Of a stretch of DNA of 64,000 nucleotides, positions 1 through 8,992 are shown piece by piece. A program made the translations under genes and the position numbers. How positions within the stretch are numbered: the first letter of the stretch is position 1; the number at the start of each line of letters is the position of its first letter. The notes beneath the pieces are model-generated. The model had not been told where the DNA came from and searched no databases. It worked only from the letters and a program-made list of their open reading frames with translations. Source of the DNA: Streptomyces lichenis. GTDB taxonomy: Bacteria; Actinomycetota; Actinomycetes; Streptomycetales; Streptomycetaceae. The stretch lies in the NCBI RefSeq assembly GCF_023218175.1, contig NZ_JALPTH010000012.1, positions 124,001-188,000 on the forward strand, given 5' to 3'.

Positions 1-62
1 GCCCCGTGCGCCCGGTGCGCAGACGGTGGTGACCGGACCCTCAGGCGCCGGCCTCGCGTGGT

Positions 63-713
63 TCAGTCGTCCACCGGTCGGCGCGCGGTGCCGAGGACAC
101 TGGGCGAGGAGGGGAACGGTACGCCGCCCTCCGGCACCCGTAGCCGCCGGAAGCCGGTGACCTCGAACCCGGCCGCCGACAGCGCGGCCAGCGGGTCACG
201 GGCCGTGTGGCAGCCACCGAACAGCAGCGGCCACACCGTGCGGTCCGCGACCCGCTGCACGGTGGCGAGCGCCCGCCCCTCGGCCCGGCCGTGTTCGAAG
301 AACCGCAGCTGTCCGCCGGGCCTCAGCACCCGGCGCAGCTCGGCCAGGGCCCGCGGCAGGTCCCGTACCGAGCAGAGCACCAGCGAGGCGACGGCTGCGT
401 CAAAGGCCTCGCTCTTCACCGGCAGCGCCTCCGCCACACCCGGCACCACGTCCACCGGCACCTCGGCGCGCAACGCCGCCGCGACCGCCGAGCGGCGCAA
501 CCGCCGCTCCGGTTCGAGCGCCACCACCTCGGAGACCTGCCCGGGGTAGTGCGGGAAGTTGAGTCCGTTGCCCGCGCCGATCTCGATGACCCGGCCGGAC
601 AGCCCCGCCAGCAGTTCCGTACGGTGCGCGGCGATTCCGGCCCGGGTCTCCGCAGCCACACTGATCCGCTCGTAGAAGCGGGCGAAGAGGGGGTGGTGTA
701 CGGGGTCTCGCAT
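63..713 (-). CDS. Class I SAM-dependent methyltransferase
   Basis: This 216-residue protein is a Rossmann-fold methyltransferase. The SAM-binding motif I reads VIEIGAGNGLN at about residues 42-52, with an acidic LEP at the end of the next strand. A typical post-motif stretch, LRRVLRPGGQLRFFEH, follows near residue 130. The length and the GGC/H-containing C-terminal half resemble the METTL7/UbiE-like group, so a small-molecule or lipid substrate is more likely than nucleic acid. The substrate cannot be read from sequence. It diverges from the SDR gene to its right across about 255 bases. The family call is secure; the role is not. Confidence 0.85.
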   Translation of the reverse strand: MRDPVHHPLFARFYERISVAAETRAGIAAHRTELLAGLSGRVIEIGAGNGLNFPHYPGQVSEVVALEPERRLRRSAVAAALRAEVPVDVVPGVAEALPVKSEAFDAAVASLVLCSVRDLPRALAELRRVLRPGGQLRFFEHGRAEGRALATVQRVADRTVWPLLFGGCHTARDPLAALSAAGFEVTGFRRLRVPEGGVPFPSSPSVLGTARRPVDD

Positions 714-968
714 CGCGGCCCTCCTGCGTCGGTGGCGAGCGGCGGTCCGGGGAATCGGCAGCGGGGACCGCTGACGGGGGTCAGGTGAAGGGTTCGCCTA
801 CGAGGATCCTTCCCGGATCGCGCCAAGGTCAGCCCCGCCCCTCCTGCGGTGGGATGCCGGGGTGCCGGGGTGGCAGGATCGGGGCATGCCGCCACGCTTG
901 CCATATCCGCCGACGCCCCGGTGCGCGTCCGGCTCGACCGACGGATTCCGCCCCCTGGGGCGGGAGCG

Positions 969-1745
969 ATGAGGGGCGTGCTGGTCACCGGCGGGTCCCG
1001 GGGTATCGGACGGGCCGTCGCGACGGCGTTCGCCCGGGGCGGGGACCGGGTCGCCGTCCAGTACGCCAGCCGCCGCGAGGACGCTGAGGAGACCCTGCGC
1101 CTGCTGCCCGGCACCGGCCATGTGCTGATCGAGGCCGATCTCGGCGAGCCCGGGGCGGCCGAGCGGGTGGTGGCCGCGGCGGTGAAAGGGCTCCGCGACG
1201 GCGGTGCGGAGGGGGTCGACGTGCTGGTCAACAACGCCGCGGTGGCGCCGTCGGCCGACAACCGCCACCCGGTGGCGGAGGTGTCCCTGGAGGAGTGGCG
1301 GGCGGTCTGGCGCCGGATGACGGACGTCAACCTGCTCGCGGCCGCCGACCTGACCTGGGCGGTGGCCCGCCACCTCATCGACCGCGGGGCGTCGGGCAGC
1401 ATCGTGAACGTCGGCTCGCGCGGGGCGTTCCGGGGTGAGCCGGAGTTCCCCGCCTACGGGGCCGCCAAGGCGGCGCTGCACGCCTTCGGCCAGTCGATGG
1501 CCGTCGCACTCGCCCCGCACGGCATCGCGGTGACCGCGGTCGCGCCGGGGTTCGTCGCCACGGAGCGCCAGGCGGCCAAGCTCGCCGGTGAGGCAGGGGA
1601 GGCGCTGCGTACGGAGAGCCCGTTCGGGCGGGTGGGCACCGCCGAGGAAATTGCCGCGGCCGTGCACTTCCTCGCCTCCCCGGCCGCGGTCTGGGCCTCC
1701 GGCACGGTCGTGGACCTCAACGGCGCGTCCTATCTGCGGACCTGA
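969..1745 (+). CDS. Short-chain dehydrogenase/reductase (SDR)
   Basis: The protein is a classical NAD(P)-dependent SDR of 258 residues when started at the ATG at 969, which follows a GGGAG-like ribosome site. The frame is open further upstream, but the extra 40 residues look non-coding. The TGGSRGIG cofactor motif lies at residues 6-13, the NNAA motif follows mid-protein, and the catalytic Ser plus YGAAK (Tyr/Lys) come after GSRGAFRGEPEFP. The C-terminal LASPAAVWASGTVVDLNG is the usual SDR end. The family reduces or oxidises carbonyl/hydroxyl groups. Neighbours do not fix a substrate, and it is not in an operon with the biotin genes. Confidence 0.88.
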   Translation: MRGVLVTGGSRGIGRAVATAFARGGDRVAVQYASRREDAEETLRLLPGTGHVLIEADLGEPGAAERVVAAAVKGLRDGGAEGVDVLVNNAAVAPSADNRHPVAEVSLEEWRAVWRRMTDVNLLAAADLTWAVARHLIDRGASGSIVNVGSRGAFRGEPEFPAYGAAKAALHAFGQSMAVALAPHGIAVTAVAPGFVATERQAAKLAGEAGEALRTESPFGRVGTAEEIAAAVHFLASPAAVWASGTVVDLNGASYLRT

Positions 1746-2393
1746 GGGTCTTGCCTGCGGATGCCGGGCCTCGGGCGCGGCGCGCCCCGGGCCTCCAGCC
1801 GCAGACCCGAAGCGCGGGCCGTGCGCGGTACGCGGCCGCGCGCCGGGCCTCCGGCTGCGGGCCCGAAAGCCCGTACCGTGCACTGGCGACCCCGGCTGCG
1901 GACCTGCGCCTCCGGCTGCCCCGCGTAACTGCGAGCGCGCACCGGGCCTCCGGCCGCGGACCCGAAGCCCCGGCCGAGGGCGGTATACGGCCGCGCGCGG
2001 TACGTGGCCGGGGCGGTGCGTGGCCGGGATCGCGGGTCCCGATACGCGGGTGCGCGGCCGAGGAGAGCGGGTTTCGATACGTGGCCCACCCCCCCCGGAG
2101 GGCTGCGTACTCCCGCCTCCGCGCCCTCGGCCGCGTACCGCGCCCCACCCACGCACCCGGAAGCCCGTCCCCGCGCGCACATCGACCCCGAGATCGCGCC
2201 CCGCCCACCCCCGGCAACCCGACCCCGAGCGCCCCGTACCCCGCGACACCCCGCGACCTAGGCCGCCGCCCCGCACCCCGCGCCCCAGACCGCTCCGCCC
2301 CCCAGGCCGCGCCGCACCGGCGACCGGTCGTCGTCCAACTCCGCCCCGAGTCCGTACATACAGCGCGCCACCCGCGGCCCAACAGGCCGCCCC
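1746..2393. repeat. Non-coding GC-rich spacer with degenerate repeats
   Basis: There is no convincing gene in these 648 bases. The left half holds at least three degenerate copies of a unit close to GGGCCTCCGGCYGCGGRCCC, starting near 1789, 1845 and 1944, with GCGGTACGCGGCCGCGC-like stretches between them. The right half is C-rich low complexity. Long open frames on both strands are a product of the base composition: they encode repetitive Arg/Pro/Ala peptides and lack ribosome sites. The convergent ends of the SDR and VOC genes flank it, so it may also carry transcription stops. Confidence 0.6.
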
Positions 2394-2747
2394 TCAGCCC
2401 GAGACGAAGCAGAACTCGTTGCCCTCGGGGTCGGTCAGCACCTGGAAGTGGCCCCACTCGTCGGTGACGATCCCGCCGGAGCGGGTCGCGCCCAAGGCCA
2501 CCGCCGCGTCGGAGGCGGCCGTCACGTCCCCGGCGTTCAGGTCCAGATGGAGCCGGTTCTTGGCGGCCTTGCCCTCCGGTACGGCCTGGAAGGCGATACG
2601 GATGAAGTCCGGCGGGTCGACGTACGACCAGTCGGGGGAGCGGTCCACCGGGTCGCCGCCGAGCAGCGCCGCCCAGAAGCGGACCAGGGCCGCCGGGTCG
2701 GCGCAGTCGAACACGATCTCCTCGACCTTCGCGCGCAGAGCAGTCAT
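2394..2747 (-). CDS. VOC-family (glyoxalase-like) protein
   Basis: This 117-residue single-domain vicinal-oxygen-chelate protein starts at the ATG at 2747; the open frame upstream overlaps bioD and is not used. Recognisable features are the opening strand VEEIVFDCADPAALVRFWAALLGG, a central HLDLNAGD segment supplying a possible metal ligand, and the closing FQVLTDPEGNEFCFV. Its start lies 3 bases beyond the bioD stop, so it is probably the last gene of the bioB-A-D transcript. VOC proteins include dioxygenases, lyases and antibiotic-binding proteins; no specific reaction can be assigned and a biotin role is not established. Confidence 0.8.
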   Translation of the reverse strand: MTALRAKVEEIVFDCADPAALVRFWAALLGGDPVDRSPDWSYVDPPDFIRIAFQAVPEGKAAKNRLHLDLNAGDVTAASDAAVALGATRSGGIVTDEWGHFQVLTDPEGNEFCFVSG

Positions 2748-2749
2748 GA

Positions 2750-3469
2750 TCAGGAGCGTACGGCGCGGGCGAAGGCCTCCGCATCCCAGTCGCCGCCGAG
2801 CACCGGCGCCAGCCACCCCGGGGCCGCCGCGCGGAACGCCGCCGGGGCGAGCGCGCCGGCACCGGCGGGCACCGCTCCCAGCAGCGGGGCGCCCGCGACC
2901 ACCGGCAGGTCCGTCACATTGCACCGCTCGGCCAGTCCGGGCCGCTGCGGCCAGCTCCCCACCACGACCCCGGCCTGGACGATCCCGCGGGCCCGCAGCG
3001 CCTCGGCGGTCAGCGCCGCCATGTTGAGCGTGCCGAGCGCGGCGGGCGCCACCACCAGGACCGGGGCGCCCAGCAGCGCCGCCGCGTCGGCGAGGGTGCC
3101 GCCGTCCGCGTCATAGCGGACCAGCAGCCCGCCGGCGCCCTCCACCAGCACCAGGTCGTACTCCTCCGCCAGCTTCCGAGCTGCCTCGGCCACCTCGGCC
3201 GGGCCCACCGGCGCCATGCCCGCCCGGCGCGCGGCCGTCTCCGGGGCCAACGGCTCCGGGAAGCGGGCCAGTTCGACCGGGGTGACGCCGGGCCCGGCCA
3301 GCCGGGCCACCTCGTCCGCGTCACCCGGCACGCCCGGCTCGACGCCGGTCTGCGCCGGCTTCAGCACCGCCACCGACCGCCCGGCCGCCCGGGCCGCCGC
3401 GGCGAGCGCCGCCGTGACCACGGTCTTGCCGATCTCGGTCCCGGTCCCGCTGACCACCATCACCGACAT
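2750..3469 (-). CDS. bioD: Dethiobiotin synthetase
   Basis: BioD closes the ureido ring of dethiobiotin from 7,8-diaminopelargonic acid, CO2 and ATP, the penultimate step of biotin synthesis. The protein is 239 residues when started at the ATG at 3469, giving MSVMVVSGTGTEIGKT with the P-loop at residues 8-16. LKPAQTG (substrate-contacting Lys) and VEGAGGLLV follow, both family hallmarks. Length is normal. It lies 20 bases downstream of bioA and is followed within 3 bases by the VOC gene, consistent with one bioB-A-D-VOC transcript. Confidence 0.95.
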   Translation of the reverse strand: MSVMVVSGTGTEIGKTVVTAALAAAARAAGRSVAVLKPAQTGVEPGVPGDADEVARLAGPGVTPVELARFPEPLAPETAARRAGMAPVGPAEVAEAARKLAEEYDLVLVEGAGGLLVRYDADGGTLADAAALLGAPVLVVAPAALGTLNMAALTAEALRARGIVQAGVVVGSWPQRPGLAERCNVTDLPVVAGAPLLGAVPAGAGALAPAAFRAAAPGWLAPVLGGDWDAEAFARAVRS

Positions 3470-3489
3470 GGGTCCGTCCTTACTCTCTC

Positions 3490-4842
3490 TCAGCCCTGCC
3501 GGGCCGCCGCGCGGACCGCGCGGCAGATCCGGGCGAGGTCCTCGTCCTCCGTGACATACGGCGGCATCACATACACCAGGTCCCGGAACGGTCGCAGCCA
3601 CACGCCCTCGCGCACCGCGGCCGCCGTCGCCGCCCGCATGTCCACCGGGTGGTCCAGCTGCACCACGCCGATCGCCCCGAGCACCCGCACGTCACGGACA
3701 CCGGGCAGTTCGGCGGCCGGGGCCAGGCCCTCGGCGAGCCCCGTCTCGATCCGCTTGACCCGCCCGGCCCAGTCCCCGTCGAGGAGCAGGTCGATCGAGG
3801 CGCCGGCCACCGCGGCGGCCAGCGGATTGGCCATGAAGGTCGGCCCGTGCGCCAGCACCGGGACCTCGCCGCGGGAGATGCCGTCCGCCACACGTGAGGT
3901 GCACAGGGTGGCGGCCATGGTGAGGTAACCGCCGGTCAGGGCCTTGCCCAGGCACATCACATCGGGTGACACCCCCGCCTGCTCGGCGGCGAACAGGGTG
4001 CCGGTGCGGCCGAAGCCGGTGGCGATCTCGTCGAACACCAGCAGGACGCCGTACTCGTCGCAGGCCTCCCGCAGCACCCGCAGATAGGCCGGGTCGTGGA
4101 AGCGCATCCCGCCGGCGCCCTGCACCACCGGCTCCACGATCACCGCGGCCAGCTCGTCGGCGTGCCGGGCGATCGCCGCGCGCAGCCGCTCGGCGTACTC
4201 CTCCTCGTACCCCGACGGCGGGGCGTCGGCGAAGATCTGCCGGGGCAGCACCCCCGACCACAGCTGGTGCATCCCGCCGTCCGGGTCGCACACCGACATC
4301 GGCTGCCAGGTGTCACCGTGGTAGCCGCCGCGCCAGGTCAGCAGCCGCTGCTTGGCCGGGCGGCCGACCGAACGCCAGAACTGCAGGCACATCTTGACGG
4401 CGACCTCGACGGAGACGGACCCCGAGTCGCTGAGGAAGACATGCCGCAGCGGCTCGGGGGTGATCTCCACCAGCCGGGCCGCCAGCCGCACGGCGGGCTC
4501 ATGGGTGAGGCCGCCGAACATCACATGGCTCATCCGCTCCGACTGCTCCCGCAGCGCCGCGTCGAGCACCGGGTGGCGGTAGCCGTGGATGGCCGACCAC
4601 CAGGACGACATCCCGTCGACCAGCTCCCGCTGACCGTGCACCGGCTCGGCCAGCCGCAGCCGGACCCCGGAGGCGGAGGCCACCAGAAGGGGTTCCTCCC
4701 GGCCGGGCATCGGGCCGTAGGGGTGCCAGACATGAACCCGGTCCAGTGCCAGCAGTTCCGGGCCGGAGAGGGGAGGAGCGGGCGGCCCCGGACGCCCGGG
4801 GCGTCCGGGGGCAGCCGGCTGATCGGTCAGCGGCTCAGGCAT
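3490..4842 (-). CDS. bioA: Adenosylmethionine-8-amino-7-oxononanoate aminotransferase
   Basis: BioA is a PLP enzyme that moves an amino group from SAM to 8-amino-7-oxononanoate, giving 7,8-diaminopelargonate. The ATG at 4842 yields 450 residues and overlaps the bioB stop by 8 bases, so translation is probably coupled. Visible motifs are VWHPYGPM (substrate site), [11 protein letters not shown], the PLP-contacting [13 protein letters not shown], and [10 protein letters not shown] with the Schiff-base lysine near residue 300. A Pro/Gly-rich N-terminal stretch of about 25 residues precedes the enzyme core. The assignment is firm from motifs and context. Confidence 0.96.
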   Translation of the reverse strand: MPEPLTDQPAAPGRPGRPGPPAPPLSGPELLALDRVHVWHPYGPMPGREEPLLVASASGVRLRLAEPVHGQRELVDGMSSWWSAIHGYRHPVLDAALREQSERMSHVMFGGLTHEPAVRLAARLVEITPEPLRHVFLSDSGSVSVEVAVKMCLQFWRSVGRPAKQRLLTWRGGYHGDTWQPMSVCDPDGGMHQLWSGVLPRQIFADAPPSGYEEEYAERLRAAIARHADELAAVIVEPVVQGAGGMRFHDPAYLRVLREACDEYGVLLVFDEIATGFGRTGTLFAAEQAGVSPDVMCLGKALTGGYLTMAATLCTSRVADGISRGEVPVLAHGPTFMANPLAAAVAGASIDLLLDGDWAGRVKRIETGLAEGLAPAAELPGVRDVRVLGAIGVVQLDHPVDMRAATAAAVREGVWLRPFRDLVYVMPPYVTEDEDLARICRAVRAAARQG

Positions 4843-6130
4843 TGGGGGCGAGGTCCGTGCCGGCGCCCCGGCGGCGTACCGCCACCAGGTCCGTACGCGC
4901 CGCTCCGGCGGGTACGGGCGCGGGGTGCGGCTCGTCCGCACCGGCGCTCGCCGCGACCGGCTCGGGCACCCCGGCCGGCTCCGGGGCGCAGACCCCGCCG
5001 CCGCCCGACGAACCGCAGCCGCCGCAGCCACTGTGCCCGGCGTCGGCACCGGTGTCAGCCGCGGGGCCGCAGCCGCCGACCGACGAACCGCAGCCGCCGG
5101 CCGCCGGGGCCTCGTCGTGCGCGGTCGAGCGGTGCCGGGGGAGCGTGGTGGTTCCGGCGCCCTCCACCTCGAAGCCGGCGTCGGCGATCATCTCCAGGTC
5201 CGCCTTGCCCGCCTGGCCCTCACTGGTGAGGTAGTCGCCGAGGAAGATGGAGTTCGCCAGGTGCAGCGCCAGCGGCTGGAGGCTGCGCAGATGCACCTCG
5301 CGGCCGCCCGCCAGCCGCACCTCCACGTCCGGGCAGACGAAGCGGACCATGGCGAGGATCCGCAGCGCGCGCTGCGGCGTCAGGTTCCACTCCTTGGCCA
5401 GCGGCGTCCCCTCGAACGGGATGAGGAAGTTCACCGGCACCGAGTCCGGGTCCAGCTCGCGCAGCGCGTACACCACGTCGACCAGGTCCTCGTCGCTCTC
5501 GCCCATACCCGCGATCAGGCCCGAGCAGGCCGACAGGCCCGCCGCGTGCGCCTTCTGCACGGTGTCCACGCGGTCCGCGTAGGTGTGCGTGGAGGTGATG
5601 GCCCCGTAGGTGCTCTCCGAGGTGTTGAGATTGTGGTTGTACGCGTCGGCGCCCGCCGACCGCAGCCGCTCGGCCTGCCCGTCCGACAGCAGCCCGAGGC
5701 AGGCGCACACCTCGACGTCCTCGTTGCCGTCCTTGATGGCCTGGATCGTCTTGGACACCCGGTCCACGTCCCGGTCGGTCGGGCCGCGCCCGCTCGCCAC
5801 CAGGCACACCCGCTTCGCCCCGCCGGCGACCCCGGCGGCCGCGGCCTTGGAGGCGTCCTCCGGCTTCAGCCAGGTGTACTTGAGGATCTCCGCCTTGGAG
5901 CCGAGCCGCTGCGAACAGTAGGAGCAGTCCTCGGGGCACAGTCCCGACTTGAGGTTGACCAGGTAGTTCAGCTTCACCCGCCGGCCGAACCACTGCCGGC
6001 GCACCTTTCCGGCCGCCGCGACCACGTCCAGCAGCTCGTCGTCGGAGGTCGCCAGCACGGCGAGTGCTTCTTCGCGGGTCGGCAGCTCGCGCCGAAGCCC
6101 CTTGTCCACCAGCGTGTTCAGCAGGTCCAT
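4835..6130 (-). CDS. bioB: Biotin synthase with Cys-rich C-terminal tail
   Basis: BioB is a radical-SAM enzyme that inserts sulfur into dethiobiotin. The cluster motif CPEDCSYC places three cysteines at residues 65, 69 and 72, and the core runs to about residue 330 as usual. Beyond it is a tail of about 100 residues, rich in Gly/Ala/Pro, with [18 protein letters not shown] and VCAPE, five cysteines in all. Most bacterial BioB proteins end before this point. The gene heads the bioB-bioA-bioD run and diverges from bioF. Start is the ATG at 6130 behind a weak AGGAT site. Confidence 0.95.
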   Translation of the reverse strand: MDLLNTLVDKGLRRELPTREEALAVLATSDDELLDVVAAAGKVRRQWFGRRVKLNYLVNLKSGLCPEDCSYCSQRLGSKAEILKYTWLKPEDASKAAAAGVAGGAKRVCLVASGRGPTDRDVDRVSKTIQAIKDGNEDVEVCACLGLLSDGQAERLRSAGADAYNHNLNTSESTYGAITSTHTYADRVDTVQKAHAAGLSACSGLIAGMGESDEDLVDVVYALRELDPDSVPVNFLIPFEGTPLAKEWNLTPQRALRILAMVRFVCPDVEVRLAGGREVHLRSLQPLALHLANSIFLGDYLTSEGQAGKADLEMIADAGFEVEGAGTTTLPRHRSTAHDEAPAAGGCGSSVGGCGPAADTGADAGHSGCGGCGSSGGGGVCAPEPAGVPEPVAASAGADEPHPAPVPAGAARTDLVAVRRRGAGTDLAPNA

Positions 6131-6174
6131 GGCTGTGATCCTGGCCTACGCCGCCCCACTCGGCCAAGGAGAAA

Positions 6175-6252
6175 GTGCACAAAGGAGCGGCCCCGCGGTG
6201 TGTGCATGGCCACACGCCGCCGCCGGTGCGGCCCGGCTAGGGTCTTGTGCAC
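6175..6252. promoter_or_regulatory. Divergent bioB/bioF control region with inverted repeats
   Basis: The 274 bases between bioB and bioF must hold both promoters. GTGCACAA at 6175-6182 and TTGTGCAC at 6245-6252 are perfect inverted copies, and between them lies GTGTG...CACAC at about 6199-6215. TAGGGT at 6239-6244 would suit a streptomycete -10 box for bioF. The symmetry suggests a shared operator for a biotin regulator, but the motif does not match the published corynebacterial BioQ box as I remember it. The pattern is directly visible; the function is inferred. Confidence 0.4.
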
Positions 6253-6404
6253 TGCCTACAAACCGGCCGTGCCTCCCGAGTGAACGGGTCCGTCCGTCCG
6301 GCGGACGGGCCGTCCCCCTCCGGCGCGTCCCCGTACCGGGTGGGGCCGCGGCCTTCCACCCGAACGGGCGGTGCCCGTCCGCCCGTACCGTCCAGGGACC
6401 GAAG

Positions 6405-7649
6405 ATGACCGAGGCTCCGCAGCCGCCCACGCCCGCCGCCGTGCCCCGGGGGGCCACCATCTCGCCCGTCTCCTCGCCGTCACCCGTCCCGGCCCGGGGC
6501 GCGTTCGACTGGACCGAGGAGGAGGCGCGCCGGCGTGCCGGCGCCGGGCTGGTCCGGGCGGTTCGGCCGCGTCCGGCCGACTCGGACCTGCTCGACCTGG
6601 CGAGCAACGACTATCTGGGCCTCACCCGGCACCCGGCCGTGACCGCGGCCGCCGCCGAGGCGGCGCACCGCTGGGGCGCAGGCTCCACCGGCTCCCGCCT
6701 GGTGACCGGGACCACCGAGCTGCACACCGAACTGGAACGTGAGCTCGCCGACTTCTGCGGCTTCGAGGCCGCTCTGGTCTTCTCCTCCGGGTACGCGGCC
6801 AATCTGGCCGTGTTGACCGCGCTGACCGCGCCCGGCTCGCTGCTGCTGTCGGACGCCGGGAACCACGCCTCCATCGTGGACGGCTGCCGGCTCTCCCGGG
6901 CGCAGACGGAGGTGGTGGCGCACGCCGACCCGGAAGCGGTGGCCAAGGCACTGGGTCGGGAGCCGGGCCGCCGGGCGCTGCTGGTCACCGACGCGGTGTT
7001 CTCGGTGGACGGCGACGCCGCCCCGCTGGCCGCGCTCGGCCGGGTGTGCCGGGAGCACGGGGCCGCGCTGGTCGCCGACGACGCCCACGGCCTCGGGGTG
7101 CTCGGCGAGGGCGGCCGCGGGACCGCGTACGCGGCGGGTCTGGCGGGGGACCCGGATGTGGTCGCCACGCTCACCCTGTCCAAGTCGCTGGGCAGCCAGG
7201 GCGGTGCCGTCCTCGGTCCGGCCCGGGTGATCGCCCATCTGGTCAACGCCGCCCGGACCTTCATCTTCGACACCGGTCTGGCCCCCGCCGCGGCCGGGGC
7301 GGCGCTGGCCGCGCTGCGGCTGCTGCGCGCGGAGCCGGCGCTGGCAGGCCGGGCCCGTACGGTCGCCGCCGAGCTGTACGGACGGCTGACCGCGGCCGGT
7401 CTCACCGCCGCCCGGCCGGACGCCGCGGTGGTGTCGGTACGCGCCCCGTCGCCGGAGTCGGCGGTCCGCTGGGCCGCGGACTGCCGGGCCGCGGGGCTGG
7501 CCGTCGGCTGCTTCCGCCCGCCGTCGGTGCCGGACGGGATCTCCCGGCTGCGGCTCACCGCCCGGGCCGACCTGACGGCGGAGCAGATCGGCACCGCCGT
7601 CACCACGGTCCTGCGCACCGCCCCGGACGCCACGCCCCGAGAGGCCTGA
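6405..7649 (+). CDS. bioF: 8-amino-7-oxononanoate synthase
   Basis: BioF condenses pimeloyl-ACP/CoA with L-alanine using PLP, the first committed step of biotin synthesis. The ATG at 6405 gives 414 residues; about 35 Pro/Ser-rich residues precede the catalytic core. Core motifs are LASNDYLGL, GSTGSRLVTG, DAGNHASIVDG, VADDAHGLGVLGEGG (PLP-binding Asp/His) and TLSKSLGSQGG with the Schiff-base lysine. The Gly/Ser/His pattern fits AONS better than the KBL or HemA relatives, and the neighbouring bioBAD settles the assignment. It is transcribed away from bioB. Confidence 0.93.
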   Translation: MTEAPQPPTPAAVPRGATISPVSSPSPVPARGAFDWTEEEARRRAGAGLVRAVRPRPADSDLLDLASNDYLGLTRHPAVTAAAAEAAHRWGAGSTGSRLVTGTTELHTELERELADFCGFEAALVFSSGYAANLAVLTALTAPGSLLLSDAGNHASIVDGCRLSRAQTEVVAHADPEAVAKALGREPGRRALLVTDAVFSVDGDAAPLAALGRVCREHGAALVADDAHGLGVLGEGGRGTAYAAGLAGDPDVVATLTLSKSLGSQGGAVLGPARVIAHLVNAARTFIFDTGLAPAAAGAALAALRLLRAEPALAGRARTVAAELYGRLTAAGLTAARPDAAVVSVRAPSPESAVRWAADCRAAGLAVGCFRPPSVPDGISRLRLTARADLTAEQIGTAVTTVLRTAPDATPREA

Positions 7650-7848
7650 CGGCGGTCGGCCGACCGGAAGCGACGGCGCCGGAAAACGGCCCTGCGTAGC
7701 AGAGTTCACCGCTTTGAGCGACAGACTTGTGCGTATCTTGGGGGATCGTCCCCACCCGCTACGGCAGAGGTGGCAGTGTGGCGCGAAACACATCCAGGAC
7801 CGTGCCTCCCCGCGCGTCCGGTCACGGTGGGAAAGGGACAGCCTCGCC

Positions 7849-8280
7849 ATGGCAGACCTTCAGGAAGCATCCGTCACCTTGGCGAGCGATCCCGCCACGG
7901 TCGCCACCGCCCGCAGGTTCGCGGCGGGTGTGCTCGCCGAGTGGGGACTACCCGACGAGCACGACACCGCCGACACCGTGCGGCTGATCGTCTCCGAGCT
8001 CGCCACCAACGCCGTCCAGCACACCTTCGGCCAGTCCCCGACCTACACGCTGCGGCTCCGTCTGGAACGTGACGAGCAACTGCGCGTCGGTGTGACCGAC
8101 AGCCATCCGCGCCGCCCCCAGCGGCTGCCCGCCGCGGTCCAGCAGGACAACGGCCGCGGGATGGTCATCATCCGCTGGCTGGCCAAGGAGAACGGGGGCC
8201 GGCTCTCCGTGGCGCCCACCCCGGACGGCGGCAAGACGGTGTGGGTGGCACTGCCCTGGACGGTGACCGTCCAGACCTGA
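7849..8280 (+). CDS. ATP-binding regulatory protein (RsbW/SpoIIAB-like HATPase)
   Basis: The protein is a stand-alone GHKL ATPase domain of 143 residues, of the type used as anti-sigma factor or serine kinase in partner-switching. The N-box reads IVSELATNAVQHT at about residues 47-59. The G1-like loop is DNGRGMVIIRWLAK and the end is GGKTVWVALPW. The ATG at 7849 follows GGGAAAGGGACAG, which makes it a better start than a TTG 135 bases upstream. Streptomycetes carry dozens of such genes, usually with unknown partners. A STAS gene occurs at 17.7 kb but is not adjacent, so a pairing is only a possibility. Confidence 0.85.
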   Translation: MADLQEASVTLASDPATVATARRFAAGVLAEWGLPDEHDTADTVRLIVSELATNAVQHTFGQSPTYTLRLRLERDEQLRVGVTDSHPRRPQRLPAAVQQDNGRGMVIIRWLAKENGGRLSVAPTPDGGKTVWVALPWTVTVQT

Positions 8281-8314
8281 CGGCGACCACCGGTGGCCGG
8301 AGGCGGCGGGCGGG

Positions 8315-8791
8315 TCAGCGCACCCGGCCGTACTTCACCGACTTCGACCAGATCTTCTCCAGCCGCACCACCGCGCCGGACTTCGGCGAGTGCCAGATCT
8401 TGTTGCTCCCCGCGTAGATGCCCACGTGGTAGACGCTGCCACCGCGGTGGAAGAAGACCAGGTCACCCTTCTGGCGGCTGGACTTGGCGAGGTGCCGGGT
8501 CTTGTTGTACTGCTGCTGCGCGGTCCGAGGCAGCGACTTGCCCGCCTTCTTGTACGCGTAGAGCGTCAGCCCGGAGCAGTCGAAGCGGGACGGGCCCGTC
8601 GCTCCGTACGCGTAGGGGGCGCCCTTCTTGGCCGCGGCCGTCTTCAGCGCCTTGGAGGCGTGGGAGGTGGCGGCCTGGGCCTCCGGAGCGCCGCCGGGTG
8701 CCAGCAGCGGCCCGCTCACGGCGGCGAGGGTGAGTACCGAGACGGCGCCGGCCCGGGACAGCAGAGACGGGACATGAATCTGCGCGGTCAT
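8315..8791 (-). CDS. Secreted NlpC/P60 cell-wall hydrolase (C40)
   Basis: This is a small exported peptidoglycan endopeptidase of 158 residues, starting at the ATG at 8791 behind GAAGGG. A signal peptide covers about residues 1-40 and ends near PEAQA. The C40 triad is visible: Cys72 in RFDCSG, His122 in VYHVGIY and His134 in IWHSP. The family cuts within stem peptides. There is no LysM, SH3 or other wall-binding domain, so it is a minimal hydrolase. The 5' leader carries a c-di-AMP riboswitch, a common arrangement for streptomycete wall hydrolases. Confidence 0.92.
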   Translation of the reverse strand: MTAQIHVPSLLSRAGAVSVLTLAAVSGPLLAPGGAPEAQAATSHASKALKTAAAKKGAPYAYGATGPSRFDCSGLTLYAYKKAGKSLPRTAQQQYNKTRHLAKSSRQKGDLVFFHRGGSVYHVGIYAGSNKIWHSPKSGAVVRLEKIWSKSVKYGRVR

Positions 8792-8824
8792 GCGCAACCC
8801 TTCGTCAGTCCGCCTGTGAAGGAT

Positions 8825-8992
8825 GACCTGTCGGGTTCGGGCTAGACGAAGACGCCCGGCCGCTGACGCGGCTTCACCCCGAGGGCGACCGTCCCGACGA
8901 ACGTCGGTGGGCCACCCGTACTGCCTGGGTCCTCCACTCCTGCCGATCCACTTCCTGTCGACCAGTCATCCGTGGCGGCGGCAGGACTCGGC
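8825..8992 (-). promoter_or_regulatory. c-di-AMP riboswitch (ydaO/yuaA type)
   Basis: Read on the minus strand, this leader has the hallmarks of the ydaO class in order. GCCGAGTCCTGCC pairs with the later GGCAGGAGTGG, which is followed by GGACCCAGG. Next come GGGTGGCCC and the invariant-like GGGGTGAAGCC. The final AGCCCGAACCCGACAGGT resembles the end of the Bacillus ydaO aptamer. It ends about 35 bases before the hydrolase start codon. In actinomycetes this class binds c-di-AMP and turns wall-hydrolase genes off. The assignment is from remembered consensus, not a covariance search. Confidence 0.82.

Noticed and set aside
849..968. Extended N-terminus of the SDR protein
   Set aside because: The extra 40 residues precede a better ribosome site and the canonical TGGSRGIG start at residue 6 of the shorter form.
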